From Clostridia bacterium (lineage in GTDB: Bacteria; Bacillota; Clostridia; Oscillospirales; CAG-272), in NCBI GenBank assembly GCA_017550315.1, contig JAFZPN010000096.1:1-40268 (forward strand): 40,268 nucleotides of DNA. Reading direction: 5' to 3'. The stretch's first letter is position 1, and the number at the start of each line of letters is the position of its first letter. The notes beneath the pieces are model-generated. The model had not been told where the DNA came from. It ran no database searches and saw nothing but the letters and a program-made list of their open reading frames with translations. Both the position numbers and the translations under genes were made by a program. This document shows, in pieces, positions 1 through 8,358 of the stretch.

Positions 1-656
1 ATCACGAGGGACGCGATGCCCGCCTTCGCCTGCGGGATCACGACGAGAAGCAGGGTTTTGAACTGATTCGCCCCGTCGAGCCGCGCGGCTTCGAGGACCG
101 AATCCGGGATTGACTTGAAGGTCTGCGTCAGCAGGAACACGCCGAACGCGGAACAGATCCCCGGCAGGATGATCGCCGAGTACGAGCCGATCATGCCCAT
201 CTTGTCGAGGACGATGTAGTTCGGGACAAGCGTCACCTGCAGGGGAAGCATCATAAGAAGCACCATCAGCGCGAACAGGAGGTTCTTCCCCGGGTACTTG
301 AACTTCGCGAATCCGTACCCGCCGAGACAGGCAAGGAGCGTCTGCCCCGCCGTGATCGCCGCGCATAGGCCGAGGGACAGCCAAAACTTGCCGAGATAGT
401 CCGGCGTCGCGAGGAAGACGTCCCAATAGCCTTTTAAGGACGGTTCCCGCGGGATCAGGTGCGCGTCGACCTCGATGGGGGTGTCGTCCTCGTCGTCTTT
501 GGAGGACGAAAGGATCTTACCGTAGCTCGCGGTCAGCTCCGACGAACTCATGAACGAGTGTGTCACCATGAAGAGAACGGGAAGGATGACAACCACGGAC
601 ATGAGAATCAACACGACGAGCGTCACGATGTCGCCCATTTTTCTGCGCTTTGCCAT
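1..656 (-). CDS. ABC sugar-type transporter permease, MalG/UgpE-like (3' end cut by window)
   Basis: Inner-membrane permease subunit of a binding-protein-dependent importer, probably for a carbohydrate. About 218 residues are visible, starting MAKRRKMGD; the C-terminus lies beyond position 1. A hydrophobic segment follows at residues 10-33, with more membrane segments from about residue 95. The cytoplasmic EAA loop that docks on the ATPase is visible near residues 187-210 (EAARLDGANQFKTLLLVVIP). An unusually acidic stretch (KDDEDD) lies in the first outside loop around residues 50-60. The start codon overlaps the stop of the upstream permease by one base (TAATG), so the two are translationally coupled. 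Family assignment is firm; the substrate is unknown. No ATPase gene is visible here, which is common because such importers often share an MsmK-like ATPase encoded elsewhere. Confidence 0.9.
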   Translation of the reverse strand, partial: MAKRRKMGDIVTLVVLILMSVVVILPVLFMVTHSFMSSSELTASYGKILSSSKDDEDDTPIEVDAHLIPREPSLKGYWDVFLATPDYLGKFWLSLGLCAAITAGQTLLACLGGYGFAKFKYPGKNLLFALMVLLMMLPLQVTLVPNYIVLDKMGMIGSYSAIILPGICSAFGVFLLTQTFKSIPDSVLEAARLDGANQFKTLLLVVIPQAKAGIASLV

Positions 657-1531
657 TATTCATGCCCCCCTTCGTCCTTATCCCTCAGCGTGAGCAGCAA
701 GCCGACGAGCACGAAAATGACCAGAAAGACCAATGCCGCGCCGACCGACAGCCGGATGTAATTCAGGTTGATGAAATTGTTGTTCATGAAGTGCTGGATC
801 ATGTAGATGCTCTGATCCGGGTGGTCGCCGAACAAAATGTATGCCTCGCGGAAGGACTTGAAGAGATTCACAATCGAAATGACAAGGATGAACCGCGTGT
901 GCGGGGCGATCATGGGAAGCGTGATCCGCGTCAGCTTCTTCCACCAGCCCGCGCCGTCGAGCGAGGCGGCCTCGTAGAGATCCGGCGGGACGGAGTTCAG
1001 CGCGGCGGGGAAGAGGACGACGTTATACCCCGTGTTCTTCCATAGGTACAGGATCAGAAGCACCCAGAACGCCTGCTCCCCCGTCCAGTCCGCCGCGTGC
1101 ATCCCGAGGCCTTCGAGCGCGCCGTTCACCACGCCGAGATCGGAAAAGACGATCTGGAAGAACAGGACGACCGAGGAAACCGGGAGGACCAGCGGGAAGA
1201 CGAAGAAGGTGCGGAAAATGTCGTACTTTTTGAGGTTGCGGAACAGAAGCAGCGCGATGAAGAGCGAGAGGATCAGAATGCACGGCAGGGCGACGCCGAA
1301 GAACTTGAACGTGTTCTTCGCCGCGAGCTTGAAGGCCGCGCTGCCCATGACATCCCGATAGTTTTTCAGTCCTACGAACTTTGAGGAGCCCATGCTCTCG
1401 GTGAGGGACATTTTCATGGTGATCCCGAACGGGACCACGAAGAACGCGGCCAGGCCCACAAGGGCCGGGAGCGTGAAGAGGAAGCCGGTTATGGCGTCCT
1501 TCGCGCGGAGGGATAAATGATGATGTTTCAT
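656..1531 (-). CDS. ABC sugar-type transporter permease, MalF/UgpA-like
   Basis: Second membrane subunit of the same importer, 291 aa, normal for the family. The N-terminal membrane segment is at residues 13-38, and about six hydrophobic segments are visible in all. The EAA docking motif (EAASLDGAGWWKKLTRITLP) lies near residues 187-206. The start follows an AAGGA ribosome site that lies inside the end of the binding-protein gene, only one base after that gene's stop. Gene order binding protein, MalF-type, MalG-type is the standard order for CUT1 sugar importers. This gene is strongly GC-rich, in contrast with the gene just upstream. Confidence 0.92.
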   Translation of the reverse strand: MKHHHLSLRAKDAITGFLFTLPALVGLAAFFVVPFGITMKMSLTESMGSSKFVGLKNYRDVMGSAAFKLAAKNTFKFFGVALPCILILSLFIALLLFRNLKKYDIFRTFFVFPLVLPVSSVVLFFQIVFSDLGVVNGALEGLGMHAADWTGEQAFWVLLILYLWKNTGYNVVLFPAALNSVPPDLYEAASLDGAGWWKKLTRITLPMIAPHTRFILVISIVNLFKSFREAYILFGDHPDQSIYMIQHFMNNNFINLNYIRLSVGAALVFLVIFVLVGLLLTLRDKDEGGHE

Positions 1532-1532
1532 T

Positions 1533-2915
1533 TTATTCGTCCTTGTAAATCTCGAGCTTCTCTTTCAGTACTTTAAGCACATTCTCAAACGGTTTCTTGT
1601 CAACAATATACTGCATAACCGATTTTTTATAGAGTTTAAAAAGTTCCGTCGGAATCAGAACGCTGTCGGTAACACTTTCCGTAAGTCCGAAAATATAATT
1701 TTTATCCTCGTCCGTGAGCTCCCCGCCGGTCCTGTCCATGTACTCCTGCGCATAATACTCTATACTTCTTTTGATTGCTTCCCGGTTCACAGGGAGGCCC
1801 ATTGCGGAAATCATAACAGAAGGGGCTTGCACAGTCTGGCCTTTCGGAATGCCGGTCTGCACCTCCATATCCAGCAGAACCTTGAGCATTCGATAGCCGT
1901 TCAGCTTATTCTCGGCGCCAATCGGAACGGCAGCAAAGCGCGAGATCCTCGCGGAAATACCGTTGCTTTCGTTCGGAAAGGCATATAGAATCGGCGTTTC
2001 TCCAACGTAATAATTCAGGTCTGCATAGCTGTTTAGATAATTAAATATGGTGGAACCGCAATTTGCAAACATACAGGTCCGTTTTGCTACTGCCGCCCAG
2101 TCCATCATAAAGTATGGTTGCGGCGGATCCTTTACATAGAACAGCTTGCAGATGTCGACCATACACTTGAAATTTTCTTCATCGAAATGGACGGTATTGG
2201 TTTCGTAATCGATCAGACGGAATCCGCTGTATTGATAGACCTGCTTCAAATTGTTTGTTTCCGCGCCGATCTGAAACAGAGGGGCATCCGGGTTGCTGTC
2301 GTGGAATTTCACACATGCTTGATACAGCCCCTCAAATGTATTTATCGAAGACGGGTCTATCCCGCTTTCACGGAGCAGTTCTTCCGAAGTGGTAACACAG
2401 GACAGTTCATAGAAAACCGGAACCAGATACTGTCTGCCGTTCAGCTTGCCTCCCCGCATGACACCGTCGTTGTAATCGTCTTCACAGAAGTCTTCGTCGA
2501 AGCGTATATAAGGTGTGAGATCAACAAGCGTCTGCGTGGCCATGCTTTTATAGATATCCGGTAGATAGGTGTCTACGCAGAACAGAAGGTCCGGACCTTT
2601 CCCAGCAGGAAGCTCTGTGCGGATCGTGGCAAGGAAGTCATCCTGTTCAAAACGCTTTGTGACAACCTCCACATCCGGGTACAACTCCTGGAAACGCCCT
2701 ATTGCAATGTTCCAGAATTCGTTGTCTTGTTCCTCCATATACAGGATAAGGGTGTCTGTTTCTTCCGGATATTGAAAGTCGAGGTAGTCCGTAGCGGTCG
2801 ATGCATTTTCTTCACCGCCGGTTATTGGGGATGGACTTTCCCCGCTTTCACACGCCGCGAGGCAGGACAGCAGCACGGCAAGCGCGAGAATGAGAGAAAA
2901 AATGCGGGTTTTCAT
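1533..2915 (-). CDS. Extracellular solute-binding lipoprotein (family 1) of the ABC importer
   Basis: Captures the substrate outside the cell and delivers it to the two permeases. The protein is 460 aa from the chosen start. It has a lipoprotein signal peptide ([16 protein letters not shown]) and a lipobox LAAC, so Cys22 would be lipidated. The mature part resembles large sugar-binding proteins, for example the stretch reading [11 protein letters not shown] and GKGPDLLF. Two adjacent ATG codons (2918 and 2915) follow a GGAGG at 2921-2925; the second has the better spacing. A longer in-frame start at 2996 is less likely because it would bury the signal peptide. The gene is far more AT-rich than its neighbours: 1561-1620 is 21/60 GC, while 961-1020 in the permease is 43/60. 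Ligand unknown. Confidence 0.88.
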   Translation of the reverse strand: MKTRIFSLILALAVLLSCLAACESGESPSPITGGEENASTATDYLDFQYPEETDTLILYMEEQDNEFWNIAIGRFQELYPDVEVVTKRFEQDDFLATIRTELPAGKGPDLLFCVDTYLPDIYKSMATQTLVDLTPYIRFDEDFCEDDYNDGVMRGGKLNGRQYLVPVFYELSCVTTSEELLRESGIDPSSINTFEGLYQACVKFHDSNPDAPLFQIGAETNNLKQVYQYSGFRLIDYETNTVHFDEENFKCMVDICKLFYVKDPPQPYFMMDWAAVAKRTCMFANCGSTIFNYLNSYADLNYYVGETPILYAFPNESNGISARISRFAAVPIGAENKLNGYRMLKVLLDMEVQTGIPKGQTVQAPSVMISAMGLPVNREAIKRSIEYYAQEYMDRTGGELTDEDKNYIFGLTESVTDSVLIPTELFKLYKKSVMQYIVDKKPFENVLKVLKEKLEIYKDE

Positions 2916-2967
2916 CATTTCCTCCGGTTTTCGGCGTGATTTTCCGCTCGGGTCATTCTTTTTTCTT

Positions 2968-2996
2968 ATTATAAAGCAAAACCGGATCCGTGTCAA
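2968..2996 (-). promoter_or_regulatory. Sigma-A promoter of the ABC transporter operon
   Basis: On the minus strand, TTGACA (2996-2991) is followed after 17 bp by TATAAT (2973-2968), a perfect consensus. It sits about 50 bp upstream of the binding-protein start. No operator-like inverted repeat is obvious around it. Confidence 0.85.
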
Positions 2997-3108
2997 GCAT
3001 TTCCCTTCCTTTTATGGGCACGAACGGTTTTCCGTCCGCAAGCCTGTTTTCTCTAAGGCTTTTCCGCCTGCAAATTATCGAATTGCCGCAGTTTTTTCCG
3101 TTTTCCTC

Positions 3109-3137
3109 TTGCATGGCGGGGCGGATTGTGCTATAAT
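3109..3137 (+). promoter_or_regulatory. Sigma-A promoter of the pheS operon
   Basis: TTGCAT (3109-3114), a 17-bp spacer and TATAAT (3132-3137), with an extended -10 (TGC just before TATAAT). Transcription should start near 3144, at the head of the T-box leader. Confidence 0.85.
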
Positions 3138-3143
3138 ATACGG

Positions 3144-3470
3144 GATCAAACAGGCGGTTCTGCACCGTGCGGAGCCGTCACGAAATGCCGCGAGGAAGAG
3201 GGCGGACATATCCGGGCGTCCCAAGAGAGTGCCGGTCACGGGCTGCAAGCCGACACGACGCCGTTGTCCCGCCGTTCGCTTTCTCCGCTCTCCCGTCATC
3301 GGGGGGCAGGCTGCCGGGGGGAAAATCAGTAGTCCCGGACGCGTGGGATCCGTTACGTCCCTGCCAATCGGCACGAGTGCCGCGCTTTTTGCGTGGAATC
3401 CGGGTGGTACCGCGGCGAAAGCCGTCCCTGAGGTCGCGTTTTTTTCGCATCGGCAGGGATTTTTTATTGC
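3144..3470 (+). promoter_or_regulatory. T-box riboswitch leader, probably tRNA-Phe responsive
   Basis: The leader between promoter and pheS carries the conserved T-box core at 3402-3414 (GGGTGGTACCGCG). Its UGGU bulge (3405-3408) can pair with an ACCA acceptor end, which fits tRNA-Phe with discriminator A. In Stem I, GAGAGTG near 3214-3222 can pair with CGCTCTC near 3286-3292, and UUC (3281-3283), a Phe codon, lies just 5' of that strand where a specifier is expected. A rho-independent terminator follows. By family knowledge, uncharged tRNA binds and prevents termination, so phenylalanine starvation raises expression of the downstream genes. The class is certain; the exact specifier register is inference. 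Confidence 0.88.
3425..3465 (+). terminator. T-box attenuator terminator
   Basis: TCCCTG (3425-3430) pairs with CAGGGA (3454-3459), with an inner GCG/CGC pairing across a T-rich loop. A T run follows from 3460. The 5' arm starts about ten bases after the T-box core, as expected for a terminator competing with the tRNA-stabilised antiterminator. Confidence 0.75.
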
Positions 3471-3522
3471 CCCGCCCGGCATGACTATGCGTACGAAACC
3501 ATCGAAAGGAAACATTCGACAC

Positions 3523-4536
3523 ATGAGAGAGACCCTCGAAAAAATCAGGAAAGAGGCGATGGAAGCGCTCGCCTCTCCAACGGCGGAGCTGGAAGAGCTT
3601 CGCATCCGGTATCTCGGCAAAAAGGGCGAGCTGACCGCCGTGCTGCGCGGCATGGGCAAGCTCTCCGCCGAGGAGCGCCCCGTGATCGGCCAGCTGGCAA
3701 ACGACGTCCGCGCCGAGATCGAACAGAAGATCGACGAACTCGCGACGGCGGCGAAGGGCAAGGCGATGGAAAAGAAGCTCGCCGCCGAAAAGCTCGACGT
3801 CACCGTCCCCGGCGATCCGATCCGGGCGGGACACTTTCATCCGCTTGCGCTCGTGCAGCGTCAGCTTGAGGACATCTTCCTCGGCATGGGCTATTCCATC
3901 GTGGACGGCCCCGAGGTGGAATACGATTACTACAACTTCCAGGCGCTGAACATCCCGCCGGATCATCCCGCGCGCGACACGCAGGACACGTTCTATATCA
4001 CCGACAACATCCTGCTCCGCTCCCAGACCTCCCCGGTCCAGGCCCGCGTGATGGAGAAGACCCAGCCGCCGATCAAGATCATCTCCCCCGGCCGCGTCTA
4101 CCGCTCCGACGCCGTGGACGCCACCCATTCCCCGCTCTTCCACCAGCTCGAAGGCCTTGTGATCGACCGCGGCATCACGATGGGGGACCTCAAGGGCGCG
4201 CTTGAAATGTTCGCCAAGCGCATGTTCGGCGAGCAGACCAAGATCCGCTTCCGTCCGCATCACTTCCCCTTCACGGAGCCGTCCGCGGAGGTCGACGTCT
4301 CCTGCTTCGTCTGCGGCGGCACGGGCTGCCGTCTCTGCAAGGGCGAGGGCTGGATCGAGATCCTCGGTGCGGGCATGGTCCATCCGAACGTGCTCCGCAA
4401 CTGCGGCATCGACCCCGAAGTCTACTCCGGTTTTGCGTTCGGTCTCGGCATCGAGCGCATCGCGCTTCTCAAATATCACATCGACGACATGCGGCTGCTC
4501 TATGAGAACGATATCCGCTTCCTGAATCAATTCTGA
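3523..4536 (+). CDS. pheS: Phenylalanine--tRNA ligase alpha subunit
   Basis: Catalytic subunit that activates phenylalanine and charges tRNA-Phe as an (alpha beta)2 enzyme with PheT. The protein is 337 aa, typical length. It has an N-terminal coiled-coil region (residues 1-90), then the class II core: the segment around [13 protein letters not shown] (146-158), motif 2 around [19 protein letters not shown] (190-208) and motif 3 around [14 protein letters not shown] (303-316). A four-cysteine knuckle (Cys261, 264, 269, 272) lies before motif 3; it recurs in some bacterial PheS and may bind zinc. The start [10 protein letters not shown] was chosen by homology to the family N-terminus; AAAGGA lies 12 bases upstream. 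A longer open frame runs back through the T-box leader but is not credible. The gene is first in the T-box-controlled operon. Confidence 0.97.
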   Translation: MRETLEKIRKEAMEALASPTAELEELRIRYLGKKGELTAVLRGMGKLSAEERPVIGQLANDVRAEIEQKIDELATAAKGKAMEKKLAAEKLDVTVPGDPIRAGHFHPLALVQRQLEDIFLGMGYSIVDGPEVEYDYYNFQALNIPPDHPARDTQDTFYITDNILLRSQTSPVQARVMEKTQPPIKIISPGRVYRSDAVDATHSPLFHQLEGLVIDRGITMGDLKGALEMFAKRMFGEQTKIRFRPHHFPFTEPSAEVDVSCFVCGGTGCRLCKGEGWIEILGAGMVHPNVLRNCGIDPEVYSGFAFGLGIERIALLKYHIDDMRLLYENDIRFLNQF

Positions 4537-4600
4537 CCCGGTAGAACCGGGAGCCAGTTGACGGCCTCCCCTAAGGAAGGGCTGTTATCCAACATGGACA
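4537..4600 (+). other. Hairpin-forming spacer between pheS and the kinase gene, possible degenerate repeat
   Basis: A perfect 6-bp hairpin, CCCGGT (4537-4542), loop AGA, ACCGGG (4546-4551), begins immediately after the pheS stop. A second C-rich/G-rich imperfect fold follows at about 4571-4592. There is no T run, so this does not look like a terminator and transcription should continue. It might be an mRNA processing or stability element, or a worn copy of a dispersed palindromic repeat; I cannot tell which. Confidence 0.4.
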
Positions 4601-4613
4601 CGGAGGAAACCAT

Positions 4614-5171
4614 ATGTTTGTCATCGGCATCGCGGGCGGCACCTGCTCCGGCAAGAGCACCCTCGCGGAAAAACTCGCAGCCCATTACGGCGACCGCGCA
4701 AAGGTCATGCACATGGACGCCTATTTCCGGAAGCCGTCCATCACGACCGTCGCGCCCATCACCGGGAAGACCTACGTCGAACACAATCACCCCGACGCGC
4801 TCTACCTCGACCGGCTCTACGCCGATTTTGACTTATCGATCGCGGAGGGAAAAGAAGATATCCTCATCATCGAAGGGCTCTTTGCCCTCTATCTCGAGCC
4901 GATCCGCGAAAAGTGCGATCTGAAGCTCTATGTGGACCTCGACAGCGACGAGCGGCTCGTGCGGCGCATCCGGCGGTTCACCTCCTTCGGGCAGACGTTC
5001 GACGAGGTGACGGACCGCTACATCGACACAGTGCGCTTCCGCCACAACGAGCTGATCGAGCCCACCCGCTGGCACGCGGACATGGTGGTGAACGGCAACG
5101 CGGGGCAGACCTCCGTCGACATCCTCACCGCCTACATCGACAGCCGGCTCGGCGCATCCGCCGGCACCTGA
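4614..5171 (+). CDS. Uridine kinase-like P-loop kinase
   Basis: Predicted cytoplasmic nucleoside kinase of the uridine kinase/phosphoribulokinase family; the usual reaction is phosphorylation of uridine or cytidine for pyrimidine salvage. The protein is 185 aa, slightly shorter than typical Udk (about 210). A Walker A motif, GGTCSGKS, lies at residues 8-15. The segment HNHPDALYLDRL (about 59-70) matches the DHPDAFD substrate region of Udk, and LIIEGLFAL (about 84-92) is the Walker B-like strand. Start ATG follows GGAGG with good spacing. It lies 77 bp after pheS and 32 bp before pheT on the same strand with no terminator between, so it should be co-transcribed under the Phe T-box. Substrate not proven; the family is clear. 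Confidence 0.8.
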   Translation: MFVIGIAGGTCSGKSTLAEKLAAHYGDRAKVMHMDAYFRKPSITTVAPITGKTYVEHNHPDALYLDRLYADFDLSIAEGKEDILIIEGLFALYLEPIREKCDLKLYVDLDSDERLVRRIRRFTSFGQTFDEVTDRYIDTVRFRHNELIEPTRWHADMVVNGNAGQTSVDILTAYIDSRLGASAGT

Positions 5172-5203
5172 GGCATCTATCAAGAAAGGGACTGAAAACC
5201 GAT

Positions 5204-7615
5204 ATGACTCTCTCCATGAAATGGCTGGCGGACTACACGGACGTCAGCGATATCACCATCAAGGAATACTGCGACCGCATGACCATGTCCGGCTCGAAGG
5301 TCGAGGGCTACGAAGAACTCGGCACGGACGTATCCGGCGTGATCTGCGGAAAGATTTTGAAGATCGACCGCCATCCGAACGCCGAGCGTCTCGTGATCTG
5401 TCAGGTGGACGTCGGCGCGGCGGAACCGCTCCAGATCATCACGGCGGCGACGAACGTCTTTGAAGGCGCGCTCGTTCCCGTGGCCGTCGACGGCGCGCAT
5501 CTCCCGGGAGACGTGAAGATCAAGCGCGGCAAGCTCCGCGGCGAAGTCTCCGAGGGCATGTTCTGCTCCATCGCGGAGCTCGGGCTGACCTTACACGACA
5601 TGCCGGGCGCCATCGAGGACGGGATCCTCATCCTCAGCGACGTCGGGCTCGGCGACATCCCGCTCGGCGCGGACATGGTGAAGGAGCTCGGCCTGCGCGA
5701 CGTCGTGGTCGAATTCGAGATCACCTCCAACCGTCCGGACTGCCTCTCCGTCCTCGGTCTGGCCCGCGAGACCGCCGTCACCTTCGGCCGTCCGCTCGAT
5801 CTGCCGCCCATCAAGAAGCCCGCCCCCTGCCCGGACGGCGACTGCATTGAAAACTACCTTTCCGTCGACGTGCAGAACACCGAAAAGTGCTACCGCTACT
5901 CGGCGAGAGTCGTCAAAAACGTGAAGATCGGTCCTTCCCCGCTGTGGCTGCGCATGAAGCTGCGCGCGTCCGGCGTCCGTCCGATCAACAACATCGTGGA
6001 CATCACGAACTTCGTCATGCTCGAATACGGCCAGCCGATGCACGCCTTCGACTACCGCTGCCTCGACGGCTCGAAGATCGTGGTGCGCTCCGCGGGGGAC
6101 GGTGAGGAATTCGTCTCCCTCGACTCGATCCCGCACACCCTCGACTCCTCCATGCTCGTGATCGCCGACGAAAAGAAGGCCGTCGCGCTGGCGGGCGTCA
6201 TGGGCGGCGAGAACAGCGAAATCACCGATTCGACCGCGACCGTTGTGTTTGAATCCGCGACCTTCCACCCGGGCTCGGTCCGCGTCACGGCGAAGAAGCT
6301 CGGCATGCGGACCGAATCCTCCTCCCGCTTTGAAAAGGGCCTCGACTCCGAGAACACCATGCCGGCGCTCGACCGGGCGTGCGAGATGGTGGAGCTGCTC
6401 GGCGCGGGCGAAATCGTGAACGGCACGATCGACGTTTATCCCGTCCCGAAGGAAAAGGTGAAGTTGCCCCTCGACGCGGACGTCATCAACGCGTTCCTCG
6501 GCGTGAACCTGACGCAGGAATACATGGCCGAGACCATGAAAAAGCTCGATTTCGAGGTCTCCGACGATCTCGGCACCATCACCGTTCCCACCTTCCGCGA
6601 CGACGTCCGCTGCATGAACGACATCGCCGAAGAGATCCTCCGGATGTATGGCTACGACAAGATCCAGGCGACCCTCTCCTCCTCCGCGACTCCGACCCTC
6701 GGTGCGCGGACGGAGAGGCAGAATTTCGACAACACCCTGCACGACACCCTCGTCGGCATGGGCATGAACGAGATCGAGACCTTCTCCTTCATCAGCCCCT
6801 CGTGGTATGACAAGATCCGTCTCCCCGCGGACGATCCGCGCCGGGTGGGCGTCGTGATCTCCAATCCGCTCGGCGAAGACACCTCCGTCATGCGGACGAC
6901 CACCCTGCCCTCGATGCTCAAGGTCCTCGGCGACAACTACAACGTGAAAAACCGCGACGTCAAGCTCTTTGAAATGTCGAAGGTCTATCTGCCCACCGAG
7001 CCGGACAAGCTCCCCGGAGAACCCGCGCGCCTGACGCTCGGCATCCTGACGCCCGAAAACAACGCCTTCTACGCGATGAAGGGCTATATCGAAGCGATCC
7101 TCGCGCTCGCCGGGACCGAAGAGCCCGTGTTCCGCGCCTGTGCGACCGAGCCGACCTTCCATCCGGGCCGCTGCGCCGAGGTCTATGTCGGTGACGTCCG
7201 GATCGGCGTCTTCGGCGAAGCGCATCCGGCAGTTTCGGCGGCGTACGGCATCGAAGGCGGCGTGTATCTCGCAGAGATCGCGACCGACGCGCTGTATGAC
7301 TGCCGCCGCACCGCGATCGTCTACCGCCAGATCCCGAAGCATCCCGCCATCGAGCGCGACTTCTCCTTCGTGGCGGGCGAGGCGGTCGAAGCGGCGTCCG
7401 TGGCCTCCGTCATCCGGGAGGCGGACAAGCTCGTCGCGAGCGTCTCTCTCTTCGACATCTACCGCGGACCGCAGATCGGCGCAGGCCGGAAGAGCATGTC
7501 GTACGCGGTGATGCTCCGCGCCGCCGACCGTACCCTGACCGACGCGGAGGCGGACGAGGCCGTCACGACGATCCTCGAAGCGCTCGAAAACAAGCTCGGC
7601 ATCAAACTGAGATAA
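5204..7615 (+). CDS. pheT: Phenylalanine--tRNA ligase beta subunit
   Basis: Non-catalytic subunit that binds tRNA-Phe and edits mischarged Tyr-tRNA. The protein is 803 aa, normal for bacteria. Domains in order: an N-terminal core beginning MTLSMKWLADY, an EMAP-II-like tRNA-binding fold (about 40-150), the B3/B4 editing domain (about 215-390, including MLEYGQPMHAFD), the B5 domain (about 410-480), the inactive synthetase-like fold (about 490-690) and the anticodon-binding FDX-ACB domain (about 710-803, starting near the HPAIERDFSF strand). The ATG at 5204 was chosen because PheT proteins begin with this K/S-L-x-W-L pattern; a longer open frame upstream overlaps the kinase gene and is not real. 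It forms the phe operon with pheS. Confidence 0.97.
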   Translation: MTLSMKWLADYTDVSDITIKEYCDRMTMSGSKVEGYEELGTDVSGVICGKILKIDRHPNAERLVICQVDVGAAEPLQIITAATNVFEGALVPVAVDGAHLPGDVKIKRGKLRGEVSEGMFCSIAELGLTLHDMPGAIEDGILILSDVGLGDIPLGADMVKELGLRDVVVEFEITSNRPDCLSVLGLARETAVTFGRPLDLPPIKKPAPCPDGDCIENYLSVDVQNTEKCYRYSARVVKNVKIGPSPLWLRMKLRASGVRPINNIVDITNFVMLEYGQPMHAFDYRCLDGSKIVVRSAGDGEEFVSLDSIPHTLDSSMLVIADEKKAVALAGVMGGENSEITDSTATVVFESATFHPGSVRVTAKKLGMRTESSSRFEKGLDSENTMPALDRACEMVELLGAGEIVNGTIDVYPVPKEKVKLPLDADVINAFLGVNLTQEYMAETMKKLDFEVSDDLGTITVPTFRDDVRCMNDIAEEILRMYGYDKIQATLSSSATPTLGARTERQNFDNTLHDTLVGMGMNEIETFSFISPSWYDKIRLPADDPRRVGVVISNPLGEDTSVMRTTTLPSMLKVLGDNYNVKNRDVKLFEMSKVYLPTEPDKLPGEPARLTLGILTPENNAFYAMKGYIEAILALAGTEEPVFRACATEPTFHPGRCAEVYVGDVRIGVFGEAHPAVSAAYGIEGGVYLAEIATDALYDCRRTAIVYRQIPKHPAIERDFSFVAGEAVEAASVASVIREADKLVASVSLFDIYRGPQIGAGRKSMSYAVMLRAADRTLTDAEADEAVTTILEALENKLGIKLR

Positions 7616-7665
7616 ATCCACCGCTTTCCAAACCCGAAAGAATCTGACAGAAAGGCGTGACTTCT

Positions 7666-8235
7666 ATGCTGACTTATCCCATGACCATCGCGGGCGTGAA
7701 GCGCGAGCTCCCGATCTGCCCGCTCAACGAAAATCTCGCCATCGGCGCGTTCGTCATCTTCGGCGATCCGGAACTGACGACCGCGGCGGCCCAGGCGCTT
7801 CTCGACCGCGCGCCGGAATACGACTATATCATCACCGCGGAGGCGAAGGGCATTCCGCTGGCGCATGAGATGGCGCGGCTTGCCGGAAACCAGAAGTATT
7901 TCATCGCGCGCAAGAAGGCGAAGGCCTATATGTCCGGCGTATTCGAGGTGAAGGTCCACTCCATCACGACGGCGGGCGAGCAGAGCCTCTTCCTCGACCG
8001 CGCGGACGCCAACCTCATCGCCGGCGCGAAGATCCTGATCGTGGACGACGTGATCTCGACGGGCGAATCCCTGCATGCGGTGGAAGAGCTCGTGACCGAG
8101 GCGGGCGGCATCATCGTCGGCAAGATGACCATCCTCGCGGAGGGCGATGCCCAGACCCGGGACGACATCATCTATCTCGAAAAACTCCCGCTCTTCAAGC
8201 CCGACGGCACCGTGATCCCGGAGACCATGCACTGA
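7666..8235 (+). CDS. Phosphoribosyltransferase, adenine/xanthine PRTase-like
   Basis: Predicted purine-salvage enzyme joining a base to PRPP, 189 aa. The PRPP-binding signature ILIVDDVISTGES is at residues 123-135, with the type I PRTase core around it. The segment IITAEAKGIPLAHEMA (about 55-70) corresponds to the pyrophosphate loop region of Apt/Xpt-like enzymes. The start ATG at 7666 has AAAGG ten bases upstream; a GTG at 7657 in the same frame is too close to that site. It is the last gene of the phe operon: 50 bp after pheT and followed by a strong terminator. The base specificity (adenine, xanthine or other) cannot be read from sequence here; the fold is certain. Confidence 0.75.
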   Translation: MLTYPMTIAGVKRELPICPLNENLAIGAFVIFGDPELTTAAAQALLDRAPEYDYIITAEAKGIPLAHEMARLAGNQKYFIARKKAKAYMSGVFEVKVHSITTAGEQSLFLDRADANLIAGAKILIVDDVISTGESLHAVEELVTEAGGIIVGKMTILAEGDAQTRDDIIYLEKLPLFKPDGTVIPETMH

Positions 8236-8258
8236 TCCCTGCCCCCGCAAAAGAATCG

Positions 8259-8286
8259 ACCGGCGGAATCTTCCGTCGGTTTTTTC
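8259..8286 (+). terminator. Rho-independent terminator of the phe operon
   Basis: ACCGGCGGAA (8259-8268) pairs with TTCCGTCGGT (8271-8280) and is followed by a T run. It cleanly separates the phe operon from radA. Confidence 0.92.
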
Positions 8287-8315
8287 TTGCAAATCGCGCC
8301 GATCTCTGGTATAAT
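8287..8315 (+). promoter_or_regulatory. Sigma-A promoter of radA
   Basis: TTGCAA (8287-8292), a 17-bp spacer, TATAAT (8310-8315), with extended -10 TGG. It starts directly after the preceding terminator's T run. Confidence 0.85.
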
Positions 8316-8358
8316 AAGGAAAAAGTATCCTGTTCACCGATGGGAGAACCAGTGTTTT

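Noticed and set aside
2890-3522. Upstream in-frame extension of pheS through the leader
   Set aside because: It would translate through the promoter and T-box terminator; PheS homologues begin at the ATG at 3523.
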